From assembly GCA_030024065.1 (NCBI GenBank), contig JASEIE010000013.1, positions 1-25,433 on the forward strand: DNA of 25,433 bases, in the 5' to 3' direction. Positions 1 through 6,902 of the stretch are shown here, one piece after another. Each line of letters starts with the position of its first letter. Within the stretch, counting starts at the first letter, position 1. Made by a program: the position numbers and the translations under genes. Under the pieces are notes generated by a model. That model was given only the letters and a program-made list of their open reading frames with translations, had not been told where the DNA came from and ran no database searches. Source of the stretch: Thermodesulfobacteriota bacterium (GTDB taxonomy: Bacteria; Desulfobacterota; BSN033; UBA1163).

Positions 1-70
1 TATGGTTTGATGCACTAGCCATATCTATTATAACAGAATAAAAAGAAAAAATCAAATCACAAATTATTTT

Positions 71-85
71 TGGCACAGGATTTGC
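71..85 (+). promoter_or_regulatory. sigma-54 (-24/-12) promoter for the DUF4124 gene
   Basis: TGGCAC (71-76), five bases, then TTGC (82-85). The invariant GG (72-73) and GC (84-85) are separated by exactly 10 bases, which is the RpoN consensus arrangement. Transcription would start about 12 bases after the GC, near 96-97, only about 5 nt before the ATG at 102. An enhancer-binding protein would be needed, and its site is not visible in the 70 bases upstream. Confidence 0.8.
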
Positions 86-101
86 TTAAATAAAGAACGA
101 T

Positions 102-629
102 ATGAAAATTGTTCTCCTTATCATCTTGTCCATTTTTATTTCAACTCCTGGATTCGCCCAGGTTTATAAATGGGTGGACGATAAAGGGGGCGTCCATTTT
201 ACTGATGATATGACTAAAATCCCTGATAAGTACAGACCTAAAGCCGAAAAAATTGGAATGTCTGAAAAAAAAAGTGAAATAAAAATAGAGAGTGATCCAT
301 CTTCGAAGAGAAAGGAAGATGTCTATAGAGACCAGTTAGGAAGGGGTGAAGAATACTGGAAGAATCGGGTGGGAGAGTGGAATAAAAAATTGAAGATGGC
401 TCAAGAGAAGACTGAAAGTTCAAGAATGAAATATAACGAATTAACCGAAAGGATCAATGATTCGAAAAGCACTGCTGAGAGAAATAATCTACGTAAGGAA
501 AGAGACCAGATAAAACAGGAGATGGATCGTTATAGAAGTCAAATCGAAGAAGCCAGAGTAATGCTTGAGAAAAAGATACCCGAAGAAGCGGAACTCTATA
601 AGGCAAAACCGGAATGGATAAAACAGTGA
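102..629 (+). CDS. exported DUF4124-domain protein with C-terminal coiled coil
   Basis: The 175-aa protein begins with a typical Sec signal peptide: K2, then a hydrophobic core at residues 3-14, with likely cleavage after GFA (residue 19). No lipobox cysteine is present, so it should be periplasmic. Residues about 20-60 (VYKWVDDKGGVHFTDD) match the start of the DUF4124 family, a small beta domain common in proteobacterial envelope proteins whose function is unknown. Residues about 65-165 are highly charged (Lys/Glu/Arg) and look like a long coiled coil. The start lies about 5 nt downstream of the predicted sigma-54 transcription start and has no Shine-Dalgarno sequence, so translation may be close to leaderless. 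It is probably its own transcription unit. A specific role cannot be given from sequence; co-regulation with the next PilZ gene by sigma-54 is inferred. Confidence 0.85.
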   Translation: MKIVLLIILSIFISTPGFAQVYKWVDDKGGVHFTDDMTKIPDKYRPKAEKIGMSEKKSEIKIESDPSSKRKEDVYRDQLGRGEEYWKNRVGEWNKKLKMAQEKTESSRMKYNELTERINDSKSTAERNNLRKERDQIKQEMDRYRSQIEEARVMLEKKIPEEAELYKAKPEWIKQ

Positions 630-761
630 AAATATTTCATAGTGCCTGAAAAAAGGTTATATTGCATAAATATCCGATAACCCTTCTTTTTAAAAGAAGA
701 ATTCGTTCCATTCAATCCCTGCTTGATGGCATTTCCCCCAAAACCATATAATTCTAATAAA

Positions 762-778
762 TTGGTATCATATTTGCA
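762..778 (+). promoter_or_regulatory. second sigma-54-like promoter, upstream of the first PilZ gene
   Basis: TTGGTAT...TTGCA with GG (764-765) and GC (776-777) separated by exactly 10 bases. The -12 half (TTTGCA) is consensus; the -24 half is TTGGTATC instead of TTGGCACG, so it is weaker than the site at 71-85. The predicted start near 789 gives a leader of about 110 nt before the PilZ ATG. Confidence 0.6.
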
Positions 779-901
779 GGTTAGCCTTTAAGATAAATTC
801 TTTCAAAAAACGTCAACAAGGTGATCAGAATTTGAACAGTTCTATCCTATTCCTATGGATGTTGAATTAATGGCATTAAAAATGCAACTATTAATTCCAA
901 T

Positions 902-1303
902 ATGAATAACCAGCCTATGAATAGCCAATCTGCTCCTGAGAGAAAGATGGGTGTATTGGCCGTAGAGAAGAGGCGGCACCCCAGATATACCGTGGAATTC
1001 CCTCTCGATTACTCCCGGATCGAGGCCAAAGAGACCTATGGCGGAATTGTGGCAAATGCCAGCGAAGGAGGATTGCTTGTCTACCTGCCTCAAAGAATGG
1101 AGATGGGAACGGTATTAAAAATTGAAATCCTTTATGTTCAGGGATTGGAATTCAATACGATCAAGGCGATTGCAAAAGTGGTCTGGTCTGATCTGGCAGC
1201 GAGGGAAAGCTGGGGAGAATATCGATACGGTTTGGAATTCCTGGAAATTGAAGAGAAAGATTTTGCCAGATTATTGAATCTCCTAAAAGAGATCGGAAAA
1301 TAG
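902..1303 (+). CDS. PilZ domain protein (c-di-GMP receptor), copy 1
   Basis: A 133-aa single-domain protein. The two PilZ c-di-GMP contact motifs are both present: the RxxxR motif in RRHPRY (residues about 25-30) and the [D/N]xSxxG motif in NASEGG (about residue 52). This supports binding of cyclic di-GMP in the cytoplasm; the downstream effector is unknown. It is clearly paralogous to the PilZ protein at 3925-4314, sharing NASEGGLLVYLP and the C-terminal W-x(n)-Y-x-x-GL-x-F pattern. The ATG at 902 has no Shine-Dalgarno sequence. ATG codons at 917 and 947 are alternatives, but similarity to copy 3 extends slightly upstream of 947. A sigma-54-like promoter lies about 125 bp upstream. Residues 1-20 are a short polar tail. 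Confidence 0.88.
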   Translation: MNNQPMNSQSAPERKMGVLAVEKRRHPRYTVEFPLDYSRIEAKETYGGIVANASEGGLLVYLPQRMEMGTVLKIEILYVQGLEFNTIKAIAKVVWSDLAARESWGEYRYGLEFLEIEEKDFARLLNLLKEIGK

Positions 1304-1539
1304 AGATAAGATCATCGATTCATCATTTGCTAACCATCCATTCTGACCGTCTTTTCTCCTCACTTTCTCAAAAAAACTCTTCTTTAAGTTTCTTAGAAAA
1401 AAATCTCTTGAACTTTTTTGAAAAATTTTTCAGAATAGGGGTGTCCCTTAGATCAAAAGAGATGAAGGAGTTATATTCGCCTGTTTCTCAATAAGGTCAA
1501 GGACCGATCCTCAAATTTGTACATATTCATAAAGGCGTC

Positions 1540-3441
1540 ATGTATCGAATAGATCAGGAAGAGGATAAATATCGAGTCATCCTCCATCACATCGGGGAAG
1601 ATACGGTGGAGGAAAGAACCCGTTTTTGCCAGGAGATCTCAAAAAATTATGGGATACCCGCTTCCCTTTTAAAAAAGATCGTTAACCGTTGCCCTATTGT
1701 CATTAAAAAAGATCTCGCCTTTAAAAAAGCGGAAATGTTAGCCATCACCTTTAAATCATTCGGAGCCTCCGTCTCTGTGGAAAGAAAGAGGGTTTTGGCT
1801 CCAATCGTTCTCGAATTTCAAGGAGAAGCTCTCAGCCTGTTCGCATTGGAGTCGTCCTGTCTTCGGAAGTCACCCGGTGGACAATGGCATGTCATTGGAA
1901 GGGTTAAAAATATATCTCATGAAGAACTCTTTGATGCCTGGGTCTTAGTTCAACTCTTCGACGAACTTGGGGAATTGATCACCTTTGAAGAAGCTTCCCT
2001 TCCTATCAATCCCCTTCCCCCAGGAAGATCTGCACCCTTCAAAGTCATTTTTGAAAAGAACCTTTCTATAAATAAAATTTCCATCGGTTTTAAAAATGCA
2101 TCAGGCCATCCGATTCCCGCAGCAGATAGAATGGAGAAAAGGGAATGGGTGGAAGTAAATATCCCTGAAATTGAAAAAAGGGAACAACCCATTTCTGCTG
2201 GCAGGATATCCGAAGAGGCCTTGCCAACCCCCGAACCTGAAACTCCAATTTTTCTTGAAAGGGCGCAACAGGAGAGAGAGGAGGAAGATTTGGAGAGGGG
2301 ATCAGAGGAAATGTCCTTGTCAGGGATAGAAGAGGGGCCTTTAACAACAGCGGAAGAAACAGAGGAAGAAAACGAAGATTTAACCCTGAGCCTCTTTGAA
2401 GGAGATGATCCGCAGGAAGAGCAAAGATTCGAAATAATCTTGGAACAGGAACCCCACCAACCGGAGGCCCCATCTATCCTAAAAGATGAGAAGTCCGAAA
2501 GGGAAGAAAATCTCCAACCCGATTTATCCTCTGAGGATCGTATGGGGAATATTCCGGAAGTTGAGCCTGATACCCCTTTCCAGGAGGGGTTGACTCAAGT
2601 CCTGCAAGAGCATCCTGCCATTTCAGAAAAGGAAGAGAAAGAAGAATCCCTGTTTTATCCCTGGATGGAAGAATTCAGAAAATGGATTGAGGTCTATCAT
2701 CAAAGGCATCAGGATGCCTTCACGATCTGGCTTGAAAATCTTATGGTGGAAAACGGGGTTGAAAGCCCCTATCATTCTCTTTTGACCATACTGACCTATG
2801 CCCGTTTCAATCAAGACAATCACTCAGCAAAAGCACTGGAAAACACTCAAAAAGTATTCAAGTTCATCCTTCAGGAGAACCTCTCATTTGAAGAAATCCC
2901 ATCTCTCGAAGGGACCTCCTTTTTCTTAGGAGAGGCATGGAGGGAATTATTCTTCAGGGCCATCCCAAAACTTCAGGAGGTAGCACATCGAATCCTAGAG
3001 AAAAGGCAATGGGATGCCCAGGATTTAGATCGTTTGATAAGGATCATCCCTCATATAAGTGATCGGAACTCTCGATGGGCTCTCCGGTCCATCCGGGAAG
3101 GAATTCCCGAGGTCCTCCGAATTGATTTTTCAAATCTTCCCGTTTATATAGGAGGAAGTCTTTATCGAGTGGCTTCCCGGTTAGGAATAGTAAATCCCCT
3201 TTTCGATTACTATCAAGGTAGAAATTCGATGGGAGATCTTAAGATCCAATCCTTTGCCAGGGCAGCTTTTCCTGACGACCCGGTGAAGATCGAGGAGCCG
3301 ATGACCCGATTAGGAATGGAGGAAGAAAAGGGACACTGTTTTCCGGTTGAACCGCAGTGCGAAGGTTGTTCCTTTGATGCCTTCTGCCCGAAACTCTTTT
3401 TCGATTCGGACCCATCAGAAAAAGGAATGATTGTTCGATAA
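1540..3441 (+). CDS. chimeric protein: L7/L12-CTD-like + FxLYD-like + acidic linker + degenerate endonuclease III-like [4Fe-4S] domain
   Basis: A 633-aa protein I do not recognise as a named family. Residues about 9-82 (YRVILHHIGED ... GASVSVERK) follow the pattern of the ribosomal L7/L12 C-terminal fold. Residues about 88-195 (VIGRVKNISHEEL ... PLPPGRSAPFKV) look like an FxLYD beta-sandwich. Residues about 200-370 are a Glu/Pro-rich low-complexity linker. Residues about 390-625 resemble HhH-GPD glycosylases of the endonuclease III type: SPYHSLLTILTYAR at 409, a helix-hairpin-helix-like stretch IPHISDRNSRW at 503, LYRVASRLGIV at 541, and four cysteines C600, C607, C610, C616 with exact C-x6-C-x2-C-x5-C spacing. 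The catalytic Lys aligns with R509 and the catalytic Asp with G538, so it is probably not an active lyase. The start has AAAGG (1531-1535) just upstream. A PilZ gene follows 24 bp downstream, so they are probably co-transcribed. No signal peptide is seen; it should be cytoplasmic. Confidence 0.7.
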   Translation: MYRIDQEEDKYRVILHHIGEDTVEERTRFCQEISKNYGIPASLLKKIVNRCPIVIKKDLAFKKAEMLAITFKSFGASVSVERKRVLAPIVLEFQGEALSLFALESSCLRKSPGGQWHVIGRVKNISHEELFDAWVLVQLFDELGELITFEEASLPINPLPPGRSAPFKVIFEKNLSINKISIGFKNASGHPIPAADRMEKREWVEVNIPEIEKREQPISAGRISEEALPTPEPETPIFLERAQQEREEEDLERGSEEMSLSGIEEGPLTTAEETEEENEDLTLSLFEGDDPQEEQRFEIILEQEPHQPEAPSILKDEKSEREENLQPDLSSEDRMGNIPEVEPDTPFQEGLTQVLQEHPAISEKEEKEESLFYPWMEEFRKWIEVYHQRHQDAFTIWLENLMVENGVESPYHSLLTILTYARFNQDNHSAKALENTQKVFKFILQENLSFEEIPSLEGTSFFLGEAWRELFFRAIPKLQEVAHRILEKRQWDAQDLDRLIRIIPHISDRNSRWALRSIREGIPEVLRIDFSNLPVYIGGSLYRVASRLGIVNPLFDYYQGRNSMGDLKIQSFARAAFPDDPVKIEEPMTRLGMEEEKGHCFPVEPQCEGCSFDAFCPKLFFDSDPSEKGMIVR

Positions 3442-3465
3442 CCAAAGGTGAGCTGGAGGAACTGG

Positions 3466-3855
3466 ATGGAGAAGTCGATTGGGATGAAAGAGAGAAGAAA
3501 ATCTCAACGGAAGATGTTGGATTTACCCCTTGAATATCGGGCGATGGATGCGCCCTATGCCCATGGAGGATTAGTCGTCAATGCGAGTGAATTAGGACTT
3601 CTCGTCCAATCCGTTAAGAGCATAACCATCGGTACAAAGTTAAATATTGCCGTCCTCTTTCCCAAAGGGTTCGAATTGGCCAATTTTGAAGTCTTGGCCG
3701 AAATTATCTGGAAAGATCTTCACTGGGAGGAGGACTGGGAAGGTTACCAGTATGGTTTAAGTTTCATACAGATATTGGATGACGACCATTGGAAATTGAA
3801 AGAGCTCCTGAATGACCAATTCCAGATGGAGGAAACCCATCGATATCAACGATAA
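3466..3855 (+). CDS. PilZ domain protein, copy 2
   Basis: 129 aa. The PilZ RxxxR motif is in RRKSQRK near the N-terminus, and the second motif is NASELG. The C-terminal part retains the W-x(n)-Y-x-x-GLSF pattern seen in copies 1 and 3, and overall it is the most divergent of the three. I chose ATG 3466 because GGAGG (3455-3459) sits 6 bases upstream. The in-frame GTG at 3448 has no ribosome binding site and would itself contain this one. It follows the 633-aa chimera by 24 bp with no terminator, so it is most likely in the same operon. It would bind c-di-GMP if the arginines are functional; its target is unknown. Confidence 0.85.
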   Translation: MEKSIGMKERRKSQRKMLDLPLEYRAMDAPYAHGGLVVNASELGLLVQSVKSITIGTKLNIAVLFPKGFELANFEVLAEIIWKDLHWEEDWEGYQYGLSFIQILDDDHWKLKELLNDQFQMEETHRYQR

Positions 3856-3924
3856 GGGACGAAGGCCATTTTAGCCGGCGAGTGAGTGGATGACTTCTTC
3901 CTTTCTGTTCAGTGAAGGGGCCGA

Positions 3925-4314
3925 ATGAAACCCGAAGGAAAAGATCCAAAACCTCGAATTGGAATTGTCAATATCGAAAGGAGAAGATATCCACGTTTTT
4001 CGATCGACTTGCCTATAGAGTATTATCCAATCCACTCCAGTGCCAGCCATACCGGTAGGACACTTAATGCTAGTGAAGGCGGGTTATTGGTTTATCTGCC
4101 GGAGAAGATGGAGGTTGGACAATCCCTTAAACTGAAACTTTTTTTCTCTTCCGGATTTAACTTGAATACCATCGAAGTGATAACAGAGGTGATCTGGATT
4201 GACATTCACCTCGAGAAGGACTGGGGGGATTATCGTACAGGTTTGAAGTTTGTTGATATCTCTTCTGAAGACCTGAGCCGCCTAAGAGATTTTTTGACAT
4301 CCCTTTCAAAGTAA
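3925..4314 (+). CDS. PilZ domain protein, copy 3
   Basis: 129 aa. It has the RxxxR motif in RRRYPRF and NASEGG, followed by LLVYLPEKMEVG, nearly the same block as copy 1 (LLVYLPQRMEMG). Copies 1 and 3 are therefore recent paralogs compared with copy 2. AAGGGG lies 5-10 bases before the ATG. The 69-bp gap after copy 2 contains no recognisable terminator or promoter, so it probably belongs to the same transcript. No additional domain is present, so it is a stand-alone c-di-GMP adaptor by family knowledge; its partner is not evident. Confidence 0.88.
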   Translation: MKPEGKDPKPRIGIVNIERRRYPRFSIDLPIEYYPIHSSASHTGRTLNASEGGLLVYLPEKMEVGQSLKLKLFFSSGFNLNTIEVITEVIWIDIHLEKDWGDYRTGLKFVDISSEDLSRLRDFLTSLSK

Positions 4315-4348
4315 GTTTTCCATTTTCCCCGTATTCTGAAATACCGAA

Positions 4349-4503
4349 ATTGCAAATTCTAGTAATCCCTCAGTTATGGGGCGACCGACTGTTACCGTAA
4401 CCTGTAACTCAGCCCTTCAGGGCTGATGAATCAGGGCTAAAGCCCTGAGTTACATATTTGCCGTAAGGATTTAGCATTCGAAACTGAGGGATTGCAAATT
4501 CTA
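4349..4503 (+). repeat. palindromic interspersed repeat (REP/MITE-like) bounded by 13-bp direct repeats
   Basis: A 13-bp direct repeat attgcaaattcta is found at 4349-4361 and 4491-4503. Just inside is a perfect 12-bp inverted repeat, aatccctcagtt (4364-4375) with aactgagggatt (4482-4493). At the centre are two small hairpins, AGCCCT-TC-AGGGCT (4411-4424) and AGGGCT-AA-AGCCCT (4433-4446). These sit inside a further pair, gtaactcag (4404-4412) with ctgagttac (4445-4453). The structure has no coding capacity and resembles non-autonomous palindromic elements. Confidence 0.75.
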
Positions 4504-4514
4504 TCTGAATTTCC

Positions 4515-4543
4515 TTGTCAAAAAGAGCGAGAGGGATTATAAT
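4515..4543 (+). promoter_or_regulatory. sigma-70-type promoter of the small CxxC protein gene
   Basis: TTGTCA (4515-4520), 17 bases, TATAAT (4538-4543), close to ideal. The predicted start near 4550 coincides with the AAAGGAG ribosome binding site (4550-4556), leaving a leader of only about 15 nt. Confidence 0.7.
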
Positions 4544-4564
4544 ATTTTCAAAGGAGTCAATCAC

Positions 4565-4753
4565 ATGAGCGGAAAAAGCAGCTTTCCTTATCGTAAATAC
4601 GACAGGAAACCCCATCCTCATATTGTCAAACAGATTTTAGAAGATGGGGAATTAATCGAGATGATGAAAGAGATGCTTTTGCAGGAGGGTAAACCCTGTC
4701 CCTTTTGCCATCGGAAATTAAAGGAAGAGATAAAAGCCCGGGAAATCTGGTAA
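4565..4753 (+). CDS. small CxxC-motif protein, function unknown
   Basis: A 62-aa basic protein with ATG at 4565 and AAAGGAG at 4550-4556, an appropriate distance upstream, plus a near-consensus promoter. These signals make it a real gene despite its size. Near the C-terminus CPFC (C45, C48) is half of a zinc-ribbon or knuckle. With no second pair in the chain, metal binding would need a dimer or a partner. The middle (residues 16-40) is predicted helical and charged. It ends 12 bp from the convergent gene at 4766-5074. I do not recognise the family. Confidence 0.7.
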   Translation: MSGKSSFPYRKYDRKPHPHIVKQILEDGELIEMMKEMLLQEGKPCPFCHRKLKEEIKAREIW

Positions 4754-4765
4754 ACGTTTTAACAT

Positions 4766-5074
4766 CTACATATCTTCATCAGGACATTTTCGTGAAAAAG
4801 TGAATTTAAAGGGTTTCTTTATAAAGGTATCTGCTGCCTCCTCCACCCCTTTCGTTGGAATGGTGAAAGGTAGCGAGAGGATAAAAAAACCTGTTCCAAG
4901 AATACCCGCTGCAATTCCAAGTGGCCTTGCAATCAGAATATCGATCATCATCCACTCATCGGTTGTTGGATCATCTTTTTTCCATTTTTCCCAGGCAAAT
5001 CCGCTCGAGTAAATTCCTCCTGTAATGAATAGGATAGCTAAAAATAATACCAACATCCTTTTTAATATTCTCAT
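4766..5074 (-). CDS. small exported/membrane protein, function unknown
   Basis: 102 aa. The N-terminus (MRILKRMLVLFLAILF...) is a signal peptide or signal anchor, with a possible cleavage near GFA (about residue 27). A second hydrophobic stretch at about residues 48-70 (IARPLGIAAGILGTGFFILSLPF) is likely a membrane helix. The C-terminus is basic, with a single Cys. AAAGGAGG lies just upstream of the ATG on this strand, and a good promoter lies further up. Similar small proteins with an RPLG-x-GTG-x-F-hydrophobic core occur in deltaproteobacteria as hypothetical envelope proteins, by recollection of the pattern. No function can be assigned. Confidence 0.75.
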   Translation of the reverse strand: MRILKRMLVLFLAILFITGGIYSSGFAWEKWKKDDPTTDEWMMIDILIARPLGIAAGILGTGFFILSLPFTIPTKGVEEAADTFIKKPFKFTFSRKCPDEDM

Positions 5075-5103
5075 AAGTATCCTCCTTTGGGGTGTTGATA
5101 GGT

Positions 5104-5132
5104 AGAATACCAGAATTAATATCGTTTGTCAA
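5104..5132 (-). promoter_or_regulatory. sigma-70 promoter of the small membrane protein gene
   Basis: On the minus strand there is a perfect TTGACA (complement of 5127-5132), a 17-base spacer and TATTCT (complement of 5104-5109). The leader to the ATG at 5074 would be about 20-25 nt and carries the AAAGGAGG site. Confidence 0.75.
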
Positions 5133-5671
5133 TGATTTCATTATATTAGAATAGATATACGGTGATTAAGAATAGAGTTAGTGGGAAATCTTCATGAACC
5201 AGGTTGAAAATCCCTTAATGACGACTAATTTGATTATCAGGAAATGGATCTTCAGCAAGTAAAGATTGGCAAATGTCCCTTCTTTTGTCAGTTTTATCAT
5301 TCTTTTAAACACCTCATTGAACCTAACTTCTGAAACCGTTGAAATGGACATCTATCATGGACCCTATCTGATACAAAGACAGGGATTGGAATAAAAAGAA
5401 GAGGAGGAAAGAGAAGAGAAGAAATAGTTTGAATAATATGTGATAAACTAATCATGAAATATAAATAACCGCAATTTCTTTGCCAAACAAATCGTAATCA
5501 GATAACTATATAAAATGACTTGCTAATATCCTGAAAGATAAAAATTTCTTTTAAATGGAACTCTTAGGAGTGACGCAGATTGTTAAGAGAATGAAAAATA
5601 TTCATTAGAGAGCGGGGCATTCCCATCTCTTTTAAAGCCCGCTCTGGATGGATCGAGCCCTGAAAAAATAC
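5133..5671. other. AT-rich intergenic region, no convincing gene
   Basis: About 540 bases between two divergent promoters. No ORF has both reasonable length and a ribosome binding site; the longest reading frames are about 30-40 codons. It contains a purine-only run at about 5387-5416 and an imperfect hairpin, agagcgggg (5609-5617) with gcccgctct (5637-5645), about 26 bp upstream of the HNH gene -35 box. That hairpin could be an operator or a weak terminator. No RNA gene was recognised. Confidence 0.5.
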
Positions 5672-5700
5672 TTGACAACTGGATTAAAAATCGGTATATA
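5672..5700 (+). promoter_or_regulatory. sigma-70 promoter of the HNH endonuclease gene
   Basis: TTGACA (5672-5677), 17 bases, TATATA (5695-5700). The predicted start near 5707 gives a leader of about 40 nt to the ATG at 5748. Confidence 0.75.
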
Positions 5701-5747
5701 TCCTCAAAATTCAAAGGGAATTATCTTCTTTCATTAGATTTTAGATT

Positions 5748-6272
5748 ATGGAGTGGACCTTACTTCTCAATTCAACCTTCGAACCCATGAGGGTTGTGAC
5801 ATGGAAGAAAGCGATCATCATGGTCATGCTCGGCAAGGTTGAGGTCGTCGAAGAATATGAACGGGTAATCAGGGGAATAAGTTTTGCCATTCGCCTTCCA
5901 GCCGTCATTCGTTTAAACCGACTTATCAGGAGAAGAACACCCATCGTCAAATTTTCCCGGCAGAACCTTTATGTACGAGACAGGAGGATATGCCAATATT
6001 GTGGAACCCCTTTTGAGCATAAAGAATTGACATACGATCATGTGGTCCCCCGGTCCAAGGGGGGGCAGACCGAATGGACAAATGTGGTGACCTGCTGTTC
6101 AGCATGCAACCTCAAGAAGGGAGGAAGGACACCTGAAGAGGCAGGCATGTCACTGATCAGAAAACCTAAAGCTCCCATCTGGATACCCTTGTTAGCGATG
6201 AGCCTTGGGATCGAAGAAACTCCAGTTTCCTGGAAAGACTATCTCTATCTCAATCAGAAATTGACTTCATAA
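5748..6272 (+). CDS. HNH endonuclease family protein
   Basis: 174 aa. The N-terminal 70 residues (LLLNSTFEPMRVVTWKKAI...GKVEVVEEYERVIR) are the conserved extension of the widespread chromosomal HNH family that is not part of mobile introns. The HNH core follows: C82-x2-C85, then D97-H98 in YDHVVPRSKGG, N112 in WTNVV, and C117-x2-C120-N121. The cysteines hold a structural zinc, and H98 is the expected general base in the beta-beta-alpha-metal fold. It probably cleaves or nicks DNA; the natural substrate of this family is not established to my knowledge. No Shine-Dalgarno sequence precedes the ATG, but the start matches the family's usual N-terminus. It has its own promoter, and an 87-bp gap separates it from the HIT gene. 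Confidence 0.88.
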   Translation: MEWTLLLNSTFEPMRVVTWKKAIIMVMLGKVEVVEEYERVIRGISFAIRLPAVIRLNRLIRRRTPIVKFSRQNLYVRDRRICQYCGTPFEHKELTYDHVVPRSKGGQTEWTNVVTCCSACNLKKGGRTPEEAGMSLIRKPKAPIWIPLLAMSLGIEETPVSWKDYLYLNQKLTS

Positions 6273-6359
6273 GCTTTCGATGGATACGATTCCTTATCAG
6301 AAGCCCATTTATCCTCCCTTCCTCCGCTCCAAAGGTAGAAACGAAAGAAAGGGATTTGA

Positions 6360-6902
6360 ATGAAAAGGGGAAGGGAGAAGCCCAGGAGAAATCTTTGGGC
6401 TCCGTGGAGAATGAATTATATTTTGAGAGAAAAAAAGAAAGGGTGTATTTTCTGTCGAAAACCGAAGGAGGACAGAGATGAAGAAAATCTCATCCTGTAT
6501 CAAGGGAGATATGCCTTCATCATGATGAACAGATTTCCATACAACAGTGGTCACCTCATGGTCATTCCCAAGCGGCACTCCATCGACCTTGAGCATCTAA
6601 ACGATCTTGAATTGAAAGAACTCTTTTATCTCTTAAGAGTTTCCATCCAGGCATTAAAAACCTCCCTTTTCCCGCAAGGGTTCAATATTGGCGTCAATAT
6701 AGGGGAGGTGGGTGGAGCGGGGGAGGACCACATCCATTTCCATATCGTTCCCCGCTGGGCAGGGGATACCAATTTTATGCCGATTTTAGGTGAGACGAAG
6801 ATCATTCCTGAATACCTGGAGAACACCTATCAGAAACTTCATTCTGCCTTTAGGAATCATATGAAGAAAAGAAAGAGGCACAAAGGAGGGGAAAAAAAGT
6901 GA
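6360..6902 (+). CDS. HIT-family nucleotide hydrolase/phosphorylase
   Basis: 180 aa. It has LWAPWRMNYI (residues 12-21), typical of the Ap4A phosphorylase/HIT subgroup, then C29-x2-C32, which with His residues binds a structural zinc. The histidine triad H124-x-H126-x-H128 in DHIHFHIVPRW carries the nucleophilic middle histidine. By family knowledge it hydrolyses or phosphorolyses dinucleoside polyphosphates or adenylylated nucleotides in the cytoplasm. The C-terminus is a strongly basic tail. Only a weak AAAGGGA precedes the ATG. Its stop overlaps the start of the LapA-like gene by 4 bases, so the two are translationally coupled. Confidence 0.9.
   Translation: MKRGREKPRRNLWAPWRMNYILREKKKGCIFCRKPKEDRDEENLILYQGRYAFIMMNRFPYNSGHLMVIPKRHSIDLEHLNDLELKELFYLLRVSIQALKTSLFPQGFNIGVNIGEVGGAGEDHIHFHIVPRWAGDTNFMPILGETKIIPEYLENTYQKLHSAFRNHMKKRKRHKGGEKK

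Noticed and set aside
655..699. Hairpins after the DUF4124 gene (GGTTAT/ATAACC and CTTCTTTT/AAAAGAAG)
   Set aside because: The first has only a 6-bp AT-rich stem with a 16-nt loop, and the second lacks a T-tract; not convincing as terminators.
3448..3465. Upstream GTG start for PilZ copy 2
   Set aside because: The ribosome binding site GGAGG lies downstream of it and serves ATG 3466.
4349..4503. CRISPR-like repeat arrangement
   Set aside because: Only two direct repeats of 13 bp; no regular repeat-spacer units anywhere in the window and no cas genes.
5244..5390. Two short frames (about 29 and 42 codons), one with a CPFFC motif
   Set aside because: Too short, in different frames, weak or no ribosome binding sites; they could be a decayed gene but there is no positive support.
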